Below, in pieces: positions 38,918-49,712 of a stretch of DNA of 64,000 nucleotides; position 1 is the stretch's first letter, and each line of letters opens with the position of its first letter. The notes below the pieces were generated by a model, which made no database searches, had not been told where the DNA came from, and saw only the letters and a program-made list of their open reading frames with translations. A program made the position numbers and the translations under genes. The stretch comes from Neptunomonas japonica JAMM 1380 (GTDB taxonomy: Bacteria; Pseudomonadota; Gammaproteobacteria; Pseudomonadales; Balneatricaceae). The stretch lies in contig NZ_AP014546.1 of NCBI RefSeq assembly GCF_016592555.1, positions 1,116,001-1,180,000 on the forward strand, given 5' to 3'.

Positions 38918-39181
38918 ATGGCCATTCCTAGAATCAAAGTTAATCACTTTCATACTTTTTATTATCAGTATGAATCGACCTTGTTAGATGCGTTGGAAGT
39001 CCAAGAAGTTCCAGCGCCGTACAATTGCCGCGGAGGCTATTGTGGGTGTTGTAAGGTTCGATTGATCGATGGTGAAGTTGAATACATTCGAGAAACCTTG
39101 CTCGATATGGATGAAGGTGAGATCTTGACGTGTTGCTGTGTTCCTAAAACACATATTGAGATAGAAATCCCTGAATCTTGA
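38918..39181 (+). CDS. yfaE: 2Fe-2S ferredoxin for NrdB diferric cofactor maintenance (YfaE-like)
   Basis: 87-residue plant-type ferredoxin. Cluster ligands are Cys37, Cys42 and Cys45 in CRGGYCGCC, plus one of Cys72-74. In E. coli, YfaE reduces the iron centre of NrdB so that the tyrosyl radical can be regenerated. It follows nrdB by 10 bases, the conserved position for this role. The gene ends before a long terminator-like hairpin. Confidence 0.93.
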   Translation: MAIPRIKVNHFHTFYYQYESTLLDALEVQEVPAPYNCRGGYCGCCKVRLIDGEVEYIRETLLDMDEGEILTCCCVPKTHIEIEIPES

Positions 39182-39289
39182 GATCCTTTAAGTAGTCTCC
39201 CTTCTAATGTTACCTCCTCTCTTTCAATGAGCAATTACTTGAGAAGAGAGGGGCGTTACGATTTCATTTGCGGCATAGCTGATTTTAGT

Positions 39290-39330
39290 AAAAAACACCA
39301 TCAATAGTAGAACTATTAGTGTGTTTTTTT
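39290..39330. terminator. Terminator after the nrdAB-ferredoxin operon
   Basis: Outer stem of A-rich 39290-39298 with 39321-39329 and an inner five-base-pair stem (39304-39308 with 39312-39316), ending in seven T at 39324-39330. It lies 110 bases after the ferredoxin gene. Confidence 0.8.
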
Positions 39331-39577
39331 ATATCATCCACATGCAAATTTTGCGGATAAGAATTAATTATAAAAACAGTATATAAAATTGATATTTAAC
39401 TATTGTAAATTTTAAGTAATTGTTTTTATTATATATTTTGTTTTTGTGTGAAATTCGGACAATTTAACATAGAGTGAGGTATGACGGGCCTTACAGGTAT
39501 CTACTCAAAACATTTCCACAGAATTACCCACAGATTTTGTGGGTAACTTTTCATGTTAGGAAGTTGCCGTTTTTATG
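39331..39577. other. AT-rich spacer with an inverted DnaA-box-like hairpin
   Basis: The total gap between genes is 396 bases (39182-39577). 39350-39460 is strongly AT-rich. At 39524-39546 a nine-base-pair inverted repeat with five-base loop is built from two copies of TTACCCACA, one base off the DnaA box consensus; a further weaker copy, CATTTCCACA, precedes it. It may be simply the terminator of nth on the minus strand. Confidence 0.55.
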
Positions 39578-40222
39578 TTAATAACTGTCAATTTCAGTTT
39601 TTTCTTTGAACTCGCACAAGTCTTCAATCAGGCAGCTTCCGCATTTGGGCTTGCGTGCTGTGCACACATATCTGCCATGTAAAATCATCCAGTGGTGAGC
39701 ATCAACAAGAAACTCTTTAGGAATGGTTTTAAGTAGTTTCTTTTCAACGTCCAGTACATTTTTCCCGGGGGCAATTTTAGTGCGATTACCAACCCTGAAT
39801 ATATGTGTATCAACGGCCATGACAGGGTGCCCAAAAGCGGTGTTTAAGACAACGTTAGCTGTTTTTCTTCCTACGCCTGGCAAGGCTTCAAGTGCTTCTC
39901 GATTGTCAGGAATAATGGAGTTATGTAGTTCCACAAGCATGTTGCATGTTTTGATAATATTCTCAGCCTTGGTGTTATACAGGCCAATAGTTTTGACGTA
40001 GCTTTTTAGTGTATCTATGCCCAGGTCAATAATTGCTTGTGGGGTATTGGCGACAGGGTAGAGTTTGCGCGTTGCTTTATTTACCCCTACATCGGTCGAT
40101 TGTGCTGAAAGTAGAACAGCAATCAGTAATTCAAACGGCGTGCTGTACTCAAGCTCTGTTTTCGGGTTTGGGTTGTCGTTCTGCCAGCGTGTAAAAATTT
40201 CGTGCCGTATTGCTTTATTCAT
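39578..40222 (-). CDS. nth: Endonuclease III (DNA glycosylase/AP lyase)
   Basis: 214-residue base-excision repair enzyme for oxidised pyrimidines. The helix-hairpin-helix LEALPGVGRKTANVV contains the catalytic Lys120, and the catalytic Asp is Asp138 in AVDTHIFRV. The 4Fe-4S cluster ligands are Cys187, Cys194, Cys197 and Cys203, the same numbering as in E. coli. It follows rsxE on the same strand, the arrangement also found in E. coli (rsxABCDGE-nth). Confidence 0.97.
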   Translation of the reverse strand: MNKAIRHEIFTRWQNDNPNPKTELEYSTPFELLIAVLLSAQSTDVGVNKATRKLYPVANTPQAIIDLGIDTLKSYVKTIGLYNTKAENIIKTCNMLVELHNSIIPDNREALEALPGVGRKTANVVLNTAFGHPVMAVDTHIFRVGNRTKIAPGKNVLDVEKKLLKTIPKEFLVDAHHWMILHGRYVCTARKPKCGSCLIEDLCEFKEKTEIDSY

Positions 40223-40414
40223 GAAAGTATCTGTTCTGTAAGAGAGTTAGCTATAGTAGCTACCTTGACGGGAAAATAAAATGCTCATAAGTGCTTCTTC
40301 AGCTCTGAGCTGTTGCTCCAATACTGGGCGTGAATAGAGAAGGTGTGCGACAAGTAGCTAGTTGAAGAGCGTTCGTTAAAGAGGAAAGCGCTAGAGTGTA
40401 TATCGAGAGTTTGC

Positions 40415-40446
40415 TTACCTTTTGGATCAGGTGAACCAAAAGGTAA
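40415..40446. terminator. Strong hairpin downstream of rsxE
   Basis: Perfect eleven-base-pair stem (40415-40425 with 40436-40446) and ten-base loop, 17 bases after the rsxE stop. It has no T-run on either strand, so it may attenuate or stabilise the 3' end of the rsx transcript and separate it from nth. Confidence 0.55.
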
Positions 40447-40462
40447 GGCTGTGTATTGGTCG

Positions 40463-41179
40463 TTAGCTGATAAGGCCTGTCACGCGGACGCGTTTAGTGC
40501 CTGAGTCTTGGTTATTAACTGGCGCGTTAGCTAGCTGGCGATCTTTAAGGCGTTTATCAATAATATTTTTAAGTGCAATGAGTAATCCTAACCCAACAAA
40601 TGCACCAGGGGGCAAGATTGCGAATAAGAAGCCTTTATAATCCTCTACAAGAGTGATCGTCCAGTTTTCTGCCATGGGGCCAAACAGGAGATGCATGTCA
40701 GCAAATAATGTTCCTGAGCCCAGTGCTTCACGCAGGCCGCCTAAAATGACTAATACGATAGTGAAGCCAATACCCATCATTGCGCCATCTAGTAAGGATG
40801 CTGAGATAGGATTTTTTGATGCGAAAGCATCGGCACGTCCCATGATGACGCAGTTAGTCACAATCAAAGGGATGAAGATGCCCAGGATTTGATATAACTC
40901 ATAAGTGACGGCTTGCATGAGGAGCTCGATGCAAGTCACAAAAGAGGCGATAATCATCACAAAAACGGGTAATCGAACCGCATCGGGTACAAACTTTCTA
41001 AATGTAGAAATAGTTAGGTTGGAACCAGTCAATACTAAAGTACTGGCAATGCCTAAGCTGATTGAGTTAACCACCGATGCTGTTACGGCCAGTAGTGGGC
41101 ACAAGCCTAATAGTTGCACGAGTGCAGGGTTATTGTGCCAAAGTCCATCTAGCGTGATTTTACGATAATCGATGCTCAT
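40463..41179 (-). CDS. rsxE: Electron transport complex subunit RsxE
   Basis: 238-residue membrane subunit of the Rsx/Rnf complex, with about six helices and the family segments [15 protein letters not shown] and [16 protein letters not shown]. The complex couples electron flow between NAD(H) and ferredoxin-like carriers to ion movement; in E. coli it reduces the SoxR regulator. The start overlaps rsxG by 4 bases (ATGA), so the two are translationally coupled. It is last in the six-gene operon. Confidence 0.95.
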   Translation of the reverse strand: MSIDYRKITLDGLWHNNPALVQLLGLCPLLAVTASVVNSISLGIASTLVLTGSNLTISTFRKFVPDAVRLPVFVMIIASFVTCIELLMQAVTYELYQILGIFIPLIVTNCVIMGRADAFASKNPISASLLDGAMMGIGFTIVLVILGGLREALGSGTLFADMHLLFGPMAENWTITLVEDYKGFLFAILPPGAFVGLGLLIALKNIIDKRLKDRQLANAPVNNQDSGTKRVRVTGLIS

Positions 41180-41811
41180 GAAGCCTCCTTTATAGGCTTT
41201 GGGCTTAACAGTAGATCACGGTTTTGTTTGAAAAAAACGAGTGCTTGGCCAACAGCATTAACGACAGCGCGTGGCGTGATAGTTGCTCCCGTGAACTGAT
41301 CAAATTGACCGCCATCTTTTTTGACCGCCCAGCTTGAATCGTTTGAGCTTGTCATGCTTTTTTCGTCAAAGCCCATGATCCAATTAGATTTTCTAAGATC
41401 GATTTTATCACCTAGTCCTGGAGTCTCTTTATGGGATAGCACGCGTACTCCGGCTACAGAGTTATCGGCATTAATGCCGACAATCAATGTAATATCACCA
41501 GAATAGCCGTCAGGTGATATGACGGGAATAATAACCGCTTTCACTAGGTTTTCGCGCTTTGCTTGATAGATCTTTGCAAGTGGGTAACCCAGCTCCGGTG
41601 CTTCAATGTTGATAACATCTTGCAAAAGGTCGTTATCAATACTGTCGCGTGAAATTATTTCATATAACGCTTTTGCTTGTTGTGCCCGCTCGTTCTCAAG
41701 AATTTGATCTTTAGTGGATACTTGAGTAATAGCAATAAGCCCTGCTGTCACAATGGCAAATATAGAGATGCCTAGCGTGTTTTTTCTTAGTGAAATCAGG
41801 AGTTCCATCAA
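41176..41811 (-). CDS. rsxG: Electron transport complex subunit RsxG
   Basis: 211-residue protein with one N-terminal membrane helix and a periplasmic FMN domain. The covalent flavin site is the second threonine in [12 protein letters not shown], near residue 180. The [11 protein letters not shown] segment is also conserved in the family. Overlaps rsxD and rsxE by 4 bases each. RsxG passes electrons within the Rsx complex. Confidence 0.95.
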   Translation of the reverse strand: MMELLISLRKNTLGISIFAIVTAGLIAITQVSTKDQILENERAQQAKALYEIISRDSIDNDLLQDVINIEAPELGYPLAKIYQAKRENLVKAVIIPVISPDGYSGDITLIVGINADNSVAGVRVLSHKETPGLGDKIDLRKSNWIMGFDEKSMTSSNDSSWAVKKDGGQFDQFTGATITPRAVVNAVGQALVFFKQNRDLLLSPKPIKEAS

Positions 41812-42857
41812 GCTTTCTCCTTCATGCCACGTTTAGGTGTTTTATGGCCATAAGCACGTGGTTGTGTGTATTGGTCAATAAAAGGCGCCGCAAGGTTCAT
41901 TAATAAGATGCTAAATGCTACAGCATCCGGGTAATTCCCCCAGGTGCGAATAATATAAATCAAGCTGCCAATACCGATACCAAACCAGATTTTCCCCTTA
42001 TTGCTCGTGGCCGACGATACCGGATCAGTTGCTATAAAAAATGCTCCAAGCATGGTGCCGCCCACGGTTAAATGGAAGAACGGATCAGCATAAGTGTCAG
42101 GCGAGATAATATAAAAGAAGGTTGCTATGCCGCCTAAAGATAATAAGAAGGCGGCTGGCGTGTGCCAAGAAAAAATCTTTTTATAAAGTAATAGAATACC
42201 GCCCATTGCATAGGCTGCGCTAACGGCATGCCATGCGCCAACATTGCTAAGTACGTCTGATGCTCTCCAAGCTTCTTCGGTTGTCAGTCCCGCGCGATGG
42301 CGCATTTCATCAAGAGGTGTGGCAGACGTGAAAGCGTCGGCATGCTCTGTCCAACTGCCAAAAATGAGTGAGAAGGTGTCAGTGAAAGCTAATACATTCC
42401 AGCCTTCTCCATACAGCATAAAAGGTGCTGTCCAGCGGGTCATTTCAACGGGAAATGATATCAGTACTAAGGCGTAAGCAACCATGGCTGGGTTGAAGGG
42501 GTTTTGTCCAATGCCGCCATAGAGTTGTTTGGCGATAACAATAGCAACAAATACGGCAACGGCGGTTAACCACCAAGGCGCAAAAGGAGGTAGCGCTAAA
42601 GCAATTAAAACAGCTGTCAAAATGGCACTGTTATCTTTCAAGTAAAAAGATAGCGGGCGGTGACGTGCCTTGATGCAAAGAGCCTCAAAAAAAACCGCTA
42701 AAGCCGATGCCCAAATAATATTAATCAGGGTTCCCCAGCCAAAGAAGAATGTCATCGCCAGTATGCCGGGCAGCGTGGCTAAAATAACCAGGCGCATAAT
42801 GCCAGCAGTGCTTGTTGGCTTATGTACGTGGGGCGATGTGATGCGAATCAGTGCCAT
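41808..42857 (-). CDS. rsxD: Electron transport complex subunit RsxD
   Basis: 349-residue membrane subunit with about ten helices. The FMN attachment region reads SATPLDEM near residue 180, in line with the Thr site known in RsxD. Also visible are YGGIGQNPFNPAMVAYAL and the segment GAFFIATDPVSSATSNKGK, which are family hallmarks. It overlaps rsxG by 4 bases and follows rsxC by 15 bases. Confidence 0.95.
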   Translation of the reverse strand: MALIRITSPHVHKPTSTAGIMRLVILATLPGILAMTFFFGWGTLINIIWASALAVFFEALCIKARHRPLSFYLKDNSAILTAVLIALALPPFAPWWLTAVAVFVAIVIAKQLYGGIGQNPFNPAMVAYALVLISFPVEMTRWTAPFMLYGEGWNVLAFTDTFSLIFGSWTEHADAFTSATPLDEMRHRAGLTTEEAWRASDVLSNVGAWHAVSAAYAMGGILLLYKKIFSWHTPAAFLLSLGGIATFFYIISPDTYADPFFHLTVGGTMLGAFFIATDPVSSATSNKGKIWFGIGIGSLIYIIRTWGNYPDAVAFSILLMNLAAPFIDQYTQPRAYGHKTPKRGMKEKA

Positions 42858-42872
42858 AATCTATCGCATATC

Positions 42873-45440
42873 CTATTCAAATTGGCTAAGAGTGTTGTTA
42901 AATTGAGTTGCTTGCTGCTGAGCGGCTAGTAGCTCGTTCTGTAACGCATTCAGTTCGGCAGGTTCAGCTTCTTGTGCTTTTTTAATGCTGCGTTCAAGCT
43001 TCGTCACTGCTGCACGAGCGAGGGCTGCATCTATTTTTAATTTCTTAAGGTCAATGCCTTGATCTGCAGCTGCCTTAATTTTCTCTTCTTCTTCGGCATC
43101 CAATTGTTTTTTGGCGTCTTTGTGAAGTTGTGTCAGCCGAACTATTTCTTGCTGTAGTTCACTGGCTTGCTCTGAGTCTATTTCGGCTGAGGCAAGCAAG
43201 GTTTCCGCTTTTTTGAGCTTGGTACGCATAATTGAGACATTTTGCTTAAGCGCTTTTAAGTCAGCGGGTGTTCGTGCCGTTGGCTGTTGTTCGGCGCTTT
43301 CTACAGGAGCTTTAGTGGCTTCAGGAGCGCTGGTCGTCTTAGTGCTCAGTGATTCAGCCGCTTTTTGTGCGGCAAGTGCTTCTGTGTATTTTGTTTTAAG
43401 CTTTTCTACGCCCGCTTTCATTTTTTCGGCGGCGGGGCTGTTATTAGCAAGGGCAGTTTCCAGTGCGGCTTCTGCTTTTTTTAGTGTCCCTAGTGCTTTA
43501 TCAGTAGATTCTTTTAAGGCGGGTAGTGGGCTACCAGAACTGCTAGTGTCTGTCTCTGCATTGGTAAAGGCGAGTTGTGCTGCAGCAGATTTCTCTTCTA
43601 GTTGTACAACGGTAGCGCGCAAAGTGTCAGCGCCATCGTGGCCTTTTTCTTCGGCTATTTTTAATGCCTGTTGTGCTTTCTTTAATTTTGTTCTGGCCAC
43701 AGCTGCTTGAGTTTTAAGCTGTTTGATATCTGGAGCTGCAGAGGTTGTCGGCAGCTGTGAGCCTGATTGTGCTAACTCAAGGGCCTTTTGTGCTTCTTCG
43801 GCTGCATGTTCTGCCTGTTTGTGCTGCAGGTCGAGCTGAGCAATACTATCGCTGCTGTCTGCTTTTGCAGCTTCTAATGCTGATAGTGCTTTTTTAAGTT
43901 TGGTACGTGTAATCGCTGCGGCTGTTTTCAGTTGCTTTATATTATCTTCAGGTGTTTTTGCTGCGTTTTCACTGCTTGCTTTCTTGGCTGCTTGAGTTTT
44001 TGCGGCCTGTTCTGCACGCTCTTTACGGCGTATTTCTTTATCAAGAATAGCTTGCTCTAAACGTGCTTGCCTTGCCTCAAAGCGTTGTCTGGCTTGGTCT
44101 GATTTGCGTTGCTCTGCTTCTTCAGCTCGTATTTCATTTTTGGCAAAACGATAGTACTGAACAAGAGGTATATTACTAGGGCACACGTAAGAACACGCGC
44201 CGCACTCTATGCAATCAAATAAGTTGTGATGTTTTGCTTTTTCAAATTCGCGGCTTTTAGAGAACCAAAAAAGTTGCTGAGGTAGTAATTCTGCCGGGCA
44301 TGCTTGTTCGCATAAGCCGCATCGGATGCAGGCTTGTGATGGTGGAGCCGGTGGCATCTCCTCTTTAACGGCGGCAATAATACAGTTTGATGTTTTGATG
44401 ATAGGAATAGCATCATCTTCAATTGTGAAGCCCATCATTGGGCCACCCATAACTAGTCTGCTGAGTGTTTTATGGTTAACTTGGGCCGCTTCAAGTAAGT
44501 CGTTAATTGGAGTGCCAATAAGGGCTTCAAGGTTTTGTGGTTTGCCAACGGCGCCGCCGGTGACGGTAACGATACGAGATATCAGAGGAGTGCCGTGATG
44601 TACTGCTTGGTTAATTGCCGCCACTGTTCCAATGTTTTGGCATACGATACCAACATCCGCAGGAATACGCCCACTGGGAACTTCCACGCCTGTTAATAAG
44701 CGCACTAGCTGCTTTTCACCACCTGAGGGGTATTTAGTGGGTACGACGACAATATCTATATTTAATTCTGTGTGGCGCAGTGCATCTTCAAGCACACGAA
44801 TGGCATGTGCCTTGTTGTCTTCGATGCCAATTAAAATATGGGTAGGGTTGAGCAAATAATTGATAATCTCAATACCGCCTACAACTTGCTCGGCACGTTC
44901 GCGAATGAGCATGTCGTCAGCTGTAATGTAGGGTTCGCACTCTGCGGCATTGATGATCAGGGTGTTAACAATATGATCGTCACCTAGGTGCAACTTAACA
45001 TCAGTAGGGAAACCAGCACCGCCCATGCCTGCAATACCATGATTGCGAATGTAATCGATTAACTCAAGTTGTGGAAGAGTGTGATAGTCTGCTAACCCTT
45101 GGTGGGGAACCCATTGATCTTGGCCGTCGGTTTTTATACTGATACAAGGTGCTTCTAAGCCAGACGGGTGGGGTACTGCCTGAGGGCTGATATCTGTAAT
45201 GGTACCTGAGCTTGATGCATGTATAGAAACACTGATTCTGCCTTGTGCTTGAGCAATCATTTGACCTTTTAATACCTGCTCGCCAACATGAACGCATGGC
45301 TTGGCAGGTGCGCCAATATGCTGCTGTATAGGGATTGTCAACTGTTCTGGTATAGGGGCTAAGCGAATAGGTGCACGCGTTGATTGTTTTTTATTCTCGG
45401 GTGGATGAATGCCGCCATGAAAAGCAAAAATCTTACTCAT
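42873..45440 (-). CDS. rsxC: Electron transport complex subunit RsxC with repeated C-terminal coiled-coil domain
   Basis: 855-residue peripheral subunit binding NAD(H), FMN and two 4Fe-4S clusters. Residues 1-450 hold the NADH/FMN-binding core ([25 protein letters not shown]) and the ferredoxin part ([24 protein letters not shown]). From about 455 to 855 there are roughly five degenerate repeats of 55-60 residues, each beginning with a motif like [19 protein letters not shown], rich in Ala, Lys, Glu and Gln and surely coiled coil. Core RsxC proteins are shorter, though extended forms exist in many gammaproteobacteria. It overlaps rsxB by 4 bases. Confidence 0.95.
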   Translation of the reverse strand: MSKIFAFHGGIHPPENKKQSTRAPIRLAPIPEQLTIPIQQHIGAPAKPCVHVGEQVLKGQMIAQAQGRISVSIHASSSGTITDISPQAVPHPSGLEAPCISIKTDGQDQWVPHQGLADYHTLPQLELIDYIRNHGIAGMGGAGFPTDVKLHLGDDHIVNTLIINAAECEPYITADDMLIRERAEQVVGGIEIINYLLNPTHILIGIEDNKAHAIRVLEDALRHTELNIDIVVVPTKYPSGGEKQLVRLLTGVEVPSGRIPADVGIVCQNIGTVAAINQAVHHGTPLISRIVTVTGGAVGKPQNLEALIGTPINDLLEAAQVNHKTLSRLVMGGPMMGFTIEDDAIPIIKTSNCIIAAVKEEMPPAPPSQACIRCGLCEQACPAELLPQQLFWFSKSREFEKAKHHNLFDCIECGACSYVCPSNIPLVQYYRFAKNEIRAEEAEQRKSDQARQRFEARQARLEQAILDKEIRRKERAEQAAKTQAAKKASSENAAKTPEDNIKQLKTAAAITRTKLKKALSALEAAKADSSDSIAQLDLQHKQAEHAAEEAQKALELAQSGSQLPTTSAAPDIKQLKTQAAVARTKLKKAQQALKIAEEKGHDGADTLRATVVQLEEKSAAAQLAFTNAETDTSSSGSPLPALKESTDKALGTLKKAEAALETALANNSPAAEKMKAGVEKLKTKYTEALAAQKAAESLSTKTTSAPEATKAPVESAEQQPTARTPADLKALKQNVSIMRTKLKKAETLLASAEIDSEQASELQQEIVRLTQLHKDAKKQLDAEEEEKIKAAADQGIDLKKLKIDAALARAAVTKLERSIKKAQEAEPAELNALQNELLAAQQQATQFNNTLSQFE

Positions 45441-46048
45441 GATGGCGCTCCTTCTTTGTTTGATGCGTGTGTAATAACACGTCCATCAGTAGCGATCAGT
45501 TCCACGCCGGGCACGGGTGGCGTCCACTTCCAGTTATTCAGTGTGGTTTCAATGGGTAGCATATCTATACAATCAACAGGGCAGGGTTCTACACATAGGT
45601 CGCATCCAGTGCATTCAGAAACAATAACGGTATGCATCTGTTTTGCAGCACCAAGAATGGCATCCACCGGGCATGCTTGGATGCATTTGGTGCAACCAAT
45701 GCATTCATCTTCTCGGATATACGCCACTGTTTTGATGCTCTCTTCACCATGTTCGGCATCAAGTGGAACCGCTTCAACATCTAAGAGGTCGGCAAGGGCT
45801 TCAATGGTGCTTTGGCCGCCAGGAGGGCACTTATTGATTTGCTCTCCATTGGCGATGGCTTCAGCATAGGGGCGACAACCCGGGTGGCCACACTGGCCAC
45901 ACTGTGTTTGCGGTAAAAGATCATCTATTTGATCGACAATGGGGTTGCCTTCAACTTTGAACTTTACAGCAGCAAAACCTAGTACTAAGCCGAAAATAAC
46001 GGCTAAGCTGAGAAGAACTAGAATGGCAATTAATACAGCGCTCATCAA
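45437..46048 (-). CDS. rsxB: Electron transport complex subunit RsxB
   Basis: 203-residue iron-sulfur subunit. An N-terminal membrane helix is followed by a 4Fe-4S domain ([16 protein letters not shown]) and two ferredoxin-type clusters ([24 protein letters not shown]). It carries electrons between the redox centres of the Rsx complex. Overlaps rsxC by 4 bases and follows rsxA by 10. Confidence 0.96.
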   Translation of the reverse strand: MMSAVLIAILVLLSLAVIFGLVLGFAAVKFKVEGNPIVDQIDDLLPQTQCGQCGHPGCRPYAEAIANGEQINKCPPGGQSTIEALADLLDVEAVPLDAEHGEESIKTVAYIREDECIGCTKCIQACPVDAILGAAKQMHTVIVSECTGCDLCVEPCPVDCIDMLPIETTLNNWKWTPPVPGVELIATDGRVITHASNKEGAPS

Positions 46049-46058
46049 TACAACCTGC

Positions 46059-46640
46059 TCAAAATTTAACCAAGCCAGTGAAGCCCATAAAAGCGAGAGA
46101 CATAAGGCCAGCAGTAACCATGCCTATTGCAGCACCACGAAAGGGTGTTGGAACATCGGCAACAGCGACACGCTCACGAATGGCCGAAAAGAGTATCAGT
46201 GCCAACGAAAAACCTACAGCACCACCAAAACCATAGAAAATTGACTCCATAAAGCCGTTCTGTTTTTTGATGTTTAACAGAGCAACACCGAGTACAGCGC
46301 AATTTGTGGTGATAAGTGGTAGAAATATGCCTAATACTTTATGTAGCAAGGGGCTGGTTTTCTTAACAACCATTTCAGTGAACTGTACGACAACAGCAAT
46401 CACTAAGATAAATGAAATGGTTCTTAAATAGCCAAGATCAAATGGTAAGAGCAGGTAAGTATAAACTAAATAGCTGCATACCGAAGACAATGTCAGTACA
46501 AAGGTTGTTGCTAGTGACATACCCATGGCTGTTTCGAGTTTGTTGGACACACCCATAAACGGGCAAAGGCCAAGAAACTGAACCAGTACAAAGTTATTCA
46601 CCAGCACGGTGCTGATTAAAATGAGAAGAAAATCTGTCAT
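46059..46640 (-). CDS. rsxA: Electron transport complex subunit RsxA
   Basis: 193-residue membrane subunit, exactly the length of E. coli RsxA. I start at ATG 46640, giving the family N-terminus [19 protein letters not shown]; an upstream in-frame start at 46703 would add 21 residues and is rejected. The motif [20 protein letters not shown] and the C-terminal [14 protein letters not shown] are conserved. It is the first gene of the rsxABCDGE operon; the promoter must lie in 46641-46802. Confidence 0.96.
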   Translation of the reverse strand: MTDFLLILISTVLVNNFVLVQFLGLCPFMGVSNKLETAMGMSLATTFVLTLSSVCSYLVYTYLLLPFDLGYLRTISFILVIAVVVQFTEMVVKKTSPLLHKVLGIFLPLITTNCAVLGVALLNIKKQNGFMESIFYGFGGAVGFSLALILFSAIRERVAVADVPTPFRGAAIGMVTAGLMSLAFMGFTGLVKF

Positions 46641-46802
46641 GATCACTGCATCAAAATGCGAAAATCCATCTAGGTTTCCCTGATAGATCTTCGAAATTAA
46701 CAAAAGCTGAAGTGTACCTTAAACTGCGATGTTAGGCACAGTTTAAGGCATGATTTAACTCAATGAGAGGGTCGTCTTAATGACCTTTCTCGTTGGTTTG
46801 TA

Positions 46803-48479
46803 TTATATTAGCTTCAGTTCCTGTAATTGCTGCATTACTACAGAGATCTGCTCGTTACCTTGCGGTAATTTATCCGTTTGAATAGTCAGGTCAGCAGTTT
46901 CAAGTTCAGTATCAGTAAGTACCAACAAGCCATTCTGTTTTAATAGTTCAGCAACCGCACTTGAATTTTGTAGTAAGGCGGCAGGTAAGGCATTTTTCGT
47001 TAGTGTTGTTACGTTACGACCAGCTTTAAACAGTGCTTGTTCTAGAGAAAAGATTAGCGTTTGTGCAGAGTCAGCAGAGCCTTCTACTTTAATGATTGTC
47101 GGTTGTTGCCCAAAGCGGCGCGCTTTTTGTTCTGCGCTAACTTGCGGCGAGCTAGACAAGGTTTGTTTAGTATCAGTTTCAGCATCTATGATCATACCGG
47201 CAGCAACTGTTGTGTTGCTCAAGCGATCAACAACAATAAACGAGCCTGTGCCGCGAAATGCTGTGTAGTTGTCCGCGAGAATAGGACGCTCTAGGGTGAT
47301 CTCGCACTGGCCAATTTCATTCAGCTCAAGTGTGCTAGCATCAGATTTTTCAAGCGTGTTGACATCAATTTGATGACGAATGGCGGTAACAGACCCTGCT
47401 GTACGACTCGTTAGCAGCTTGATGTCGTACGTTTTGCCTTGTGTCAGTGGTTGTTCATCCATCCAAACCAGTGTTGCATCAAAACGATTAGTTGCTTTAG
47501 GAATGTTATTGCTGTGAACAATGATGTCGCCACGGGAAATATCAATCTCATCTTCCAGTGTCAGCGTAATGGACATTGGAGGGAATGCTTCTTGAAGTTC
47601 GCCATCAAAGGTGATAATAGACTTAATGCGTGAAGACTTGCCCGAAGGTAATACAGTAACTGCATCACCCGGTTTTACGATACCGGACGTTAGCGTACCG
47701 CAATATCCTCGAAAGTCGAGATTAGGACGATTGACGTACTGCACTGGGAAGCGTAGTTCGTCAAAATTTTTGTCGCGTGCAATTTTAACGGTATTCAGCG
47801 TTTCCATTAAAGGAAGACCTGTGTACCAAGGCATGTGCTCAGAAGGGTTTACTACATTGTCACCCTTGAGTGCGGAGAGTGGTACGAATTGAATATCAGG
47901 TAGATTTAAGTCTGCTGTAAACGCTAGGTAATCAGCTTTGATTTGTTCATAACGTTCTTCGCTGAAGTCGACCAAGTCCATTTTATTGATAGCGACAATC
48001 GTGTGTTTAAGCCCTAATAGCGACACAATAAAACTATGCCGTTTAGTTTGTACTTGCACGCCATGGCGAGCATCAATCAGGATGATGGCAAGATCACACG
48101 TTGATGCACCCGTTGCCATGTTTCGGGTGTACTGCTCATGCCCTGGAGTATCAGCAATAATAAATTTACGTTCAGCAGTAGAGAAGTAGCGGTAAGCTAC
48201 ATCAATGGTAATCCCTTGTTCGCGCTCTGCTTGTAAGCCATCAACTAGCAGTGCAAGGTCAAGCTCTTCGCCAGCGTTACCTACGCGTGCGTTTTCACTT
48301 TGAATAGCAGCAAGCTGATCTTCATAAATCATTTTTGAATCGTGCAGTAGACGCCCGATTAGGGTGGACTTCCCATCATCAACGCTGCCACACGTTAAAA
48401 AACGAAGTAGCTCTTTGTTTTCGTGCTGATGAAGGTACGCTTCAATGTCGGTCGAAATCAGTTCAGATTGGTGGCTCAT
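46803..48479 (-). CDS. cysN: Sulfate adenylyltransferase subunit 1 with a vestigial APS kinase-like C-terminus
   Basis: 558-residue GTPase subunit of ATP sulfurylase, activating sulfate to APS. The GTP-binding loop is GSVDDGKST at 31-39 and DTPGHEQY follows. The enzyme core ends near residue 448; E. coli CysN has 475 residues. The last 110 residues match the pattern of an APS kinase (CysC) such as that fused in CysNC proteins, but the P-loop is lost ([10 protein letters not shown] at 465-474) and the domain is short. It follows cysD by 48 bases, so cysDN is an operon. Confidence 0.93.
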   Translation of the reverse strand: MSHQSELISTDIEAYLHQHENKELLRFLTCGSVDDGKSTLIGRLLHDSKMIYEDQLAAIQSENARVGNAGEELDLALLVDGLQAEREQGITIDVAYRYFSTAERKFIIADTPGHEQYTRNMATGASTCDLAIILIDARHGVQVQTKRHSFIVSLLGLKHTIVAINKMDLVDFSEERYEQIKADYLAFTADLNLPDIQFVPLSALKGDNVVNPSEHMPWYTGLPLMETLNTVKIARDKNFDELRFPVQYVNRPNLDFRGYCGTLTSGIVKPGDAVTVLPSGKSSRIKSIITFDGELQEAFPPMSITLTLEDEIDISRGDIIVHSNNIPKATNRFDATLVWMDEQPLTQGKTYDIKLLTSRTAGSVTAIRHQIDVNTLEKSDASTLELNEIGQCEITLERPILADNYTAFRGTGSFIVVDRLSNTTVAAGMIIDAETDTKQTLSSSPQVSAEQKARRFGQQPTIIKVEGSADSAQTLIFSLEQALFKAGRNVTTLTKNALPAALLQNSSAVAELLKQNGLLVLTDTELETADLTIQTDKLPQGNEQISVVMQQLQELKLI

Positions 48480-48527
48480 GGTATTGGTCTCTCAATTCAG
48501 TATCAGAAAATGGTTAAAAAGTAGATG

Positions 48528-49445
48528 TTAGAAGTAACCTTCCATTTTCTTTTTCTCCATTGAGCCGGAAGAATCATGATCGATGGCACGACCCTGGCGC
48601 TCAGATGTTGTGGTTAGCAACATTTCCTGAATGATTTCTTGCAAAGAGCTTGCCTCAGACTCCACCGCTCCTGTTAGCGGATAGCAGCCGAGTGTTCTGA
48701 AGCGCACTTTACGCATTACCGGATGCTCGCCTTCCTCTAGTGGTAAGCGCTCATCATCGACCATGATCATCATGCCGTTACGCTCAACGACTGGGCGTTC
48801 TTCTGCTAGATACAGAGGTACAATTGGGATGCTTTCTAAGTAGATGTACTGCCAGATATCTAACTCAGTCCAGTTGGATAATGGAAATACACGGATGCTC
48901 TCGCCTTGATCAACGCGGGTATTAAAAATATTCCAAAGCTCCGGGCGTTGATTTTTTGGATCCCAACGGTGAAATTTGTCACGGAACGAAAATACACGCT
49001 CTTTTGCGCGTGATTTTTCTTCGTCACGACGCGCGCCACCAAAAGCAGCATCAAATTTGTATTTGTTAAGGGCTTGTTTGAGGCCCTGCGTTTTCATTAC
49101 ATCAGTATGCTTGGAGGAGCCGTGTGTGAACGGCCCCACTCCCATGTCTACACCTTCTTTGTTGACATGAACAATTAAATCCATACCCGCTTCTTCAGCC
49201 ATTTTGTCGCGAAAAGAGATCATCTCCTTAAATTTCCATGTGGTATCTACATGCATCAAGGGGAAAGGCGGCTTGCCAGGATGGAAGGCTTTACGAGCCA
49301 GGTGAAGCATCACGGCGGAGTCCTTCCCAATGGAGTAAAGCATTACTGGGTTATCAAACTCAGCTGCCACTTCGCGAATTATCTGGATGCTTTCGGCTTC
49401 CAGCTGTTTTAAATGGGTAAGACGGCGCTCTGGTATAGATGTCAT
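48528..49445 (-). CDS. cysD: Sulfate adenylyltransferase subunit 2
   Basis: 305-residue ATP-binding subunit of ATP sulfurylase with the PP-loop motif [17 protein letters not shown]. The family segments [17 protein letters not shown] and the C-terminal KKKMEGYF are present. It forms with CysN the APS-producing enzyme and is divergently transcribed from the sulfite-reduction genes, with about 270 bases of shared regulatory DNA. Confidence 0.97.
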   Translation of the reverse strand: MTSIPERRLTHLKQLEAESIQIIREVAAEFDNPVMLYSIGKDSAVMLHLARKAFHPGKPPFPLMHVDTTWKFKEMISFRDKMAEEAGMDLIVHVNKEGVDMGVGPFTHGSSKHTDVMKTQGLKQALNKYKFDAAFGGARRDEEKSRAKERVFSFRDKFHRWDPKNQRPELWNIFNTRVDQGESIRVFPLSNWTELDIWQYIYLESIPIVPLYLAEERPVVERNGMMIMVDDERLPLEEGEHPVMRKVRFRTLGCYPLTGAVESEASSLQEIIQEMLLTTTSERQGRAIDHDSSGSMEKKKMEGYF

Positions 49446-49712
49446 CTGTTTATGCCTACTCGATTTATAGCTTGGTTAAGCAGATAGGCTGCTTGACGCT
49501 GCCCATCTGTCATATGTTGCGGTGCATTATTACAGAGAGTTTTTCCTATTAAAAGTAATAAATAGAAATCTGTTTATTACTTTTTGGAATAAACGGGGTT
49601 TTTCTTTATATTTCAAAAAAGAATAACAAAGTGATAAATTATTATTTTCTGTTATATAAAAATGTGAGTATGATGGCGTTCTGATTCGTTTAGGGTAATG
49701 GGTACTAATTGT

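Noticed and set aside
39331..39577. Possible replication origin from the AT-rich stretch and DnaA-like boxes
   Set aside because: Only two near-consensus copies, no dnaA/gidA/parAB genes nearby; the hairpin also fits a terminator of nth.
43213..43710. Long plus-strand open frame opposite rsxC
   Set aside because: It is antisense to the Ala/Lys-rich repeats of rsxC, which leave opposite frames open; no start signal.
45384..45869. Plus-strand open frame of 161 codons opposite rsxB/rsxC
   Set aside because: Shadow of the conserved cysteine-rich rsxB and rsxC genes.
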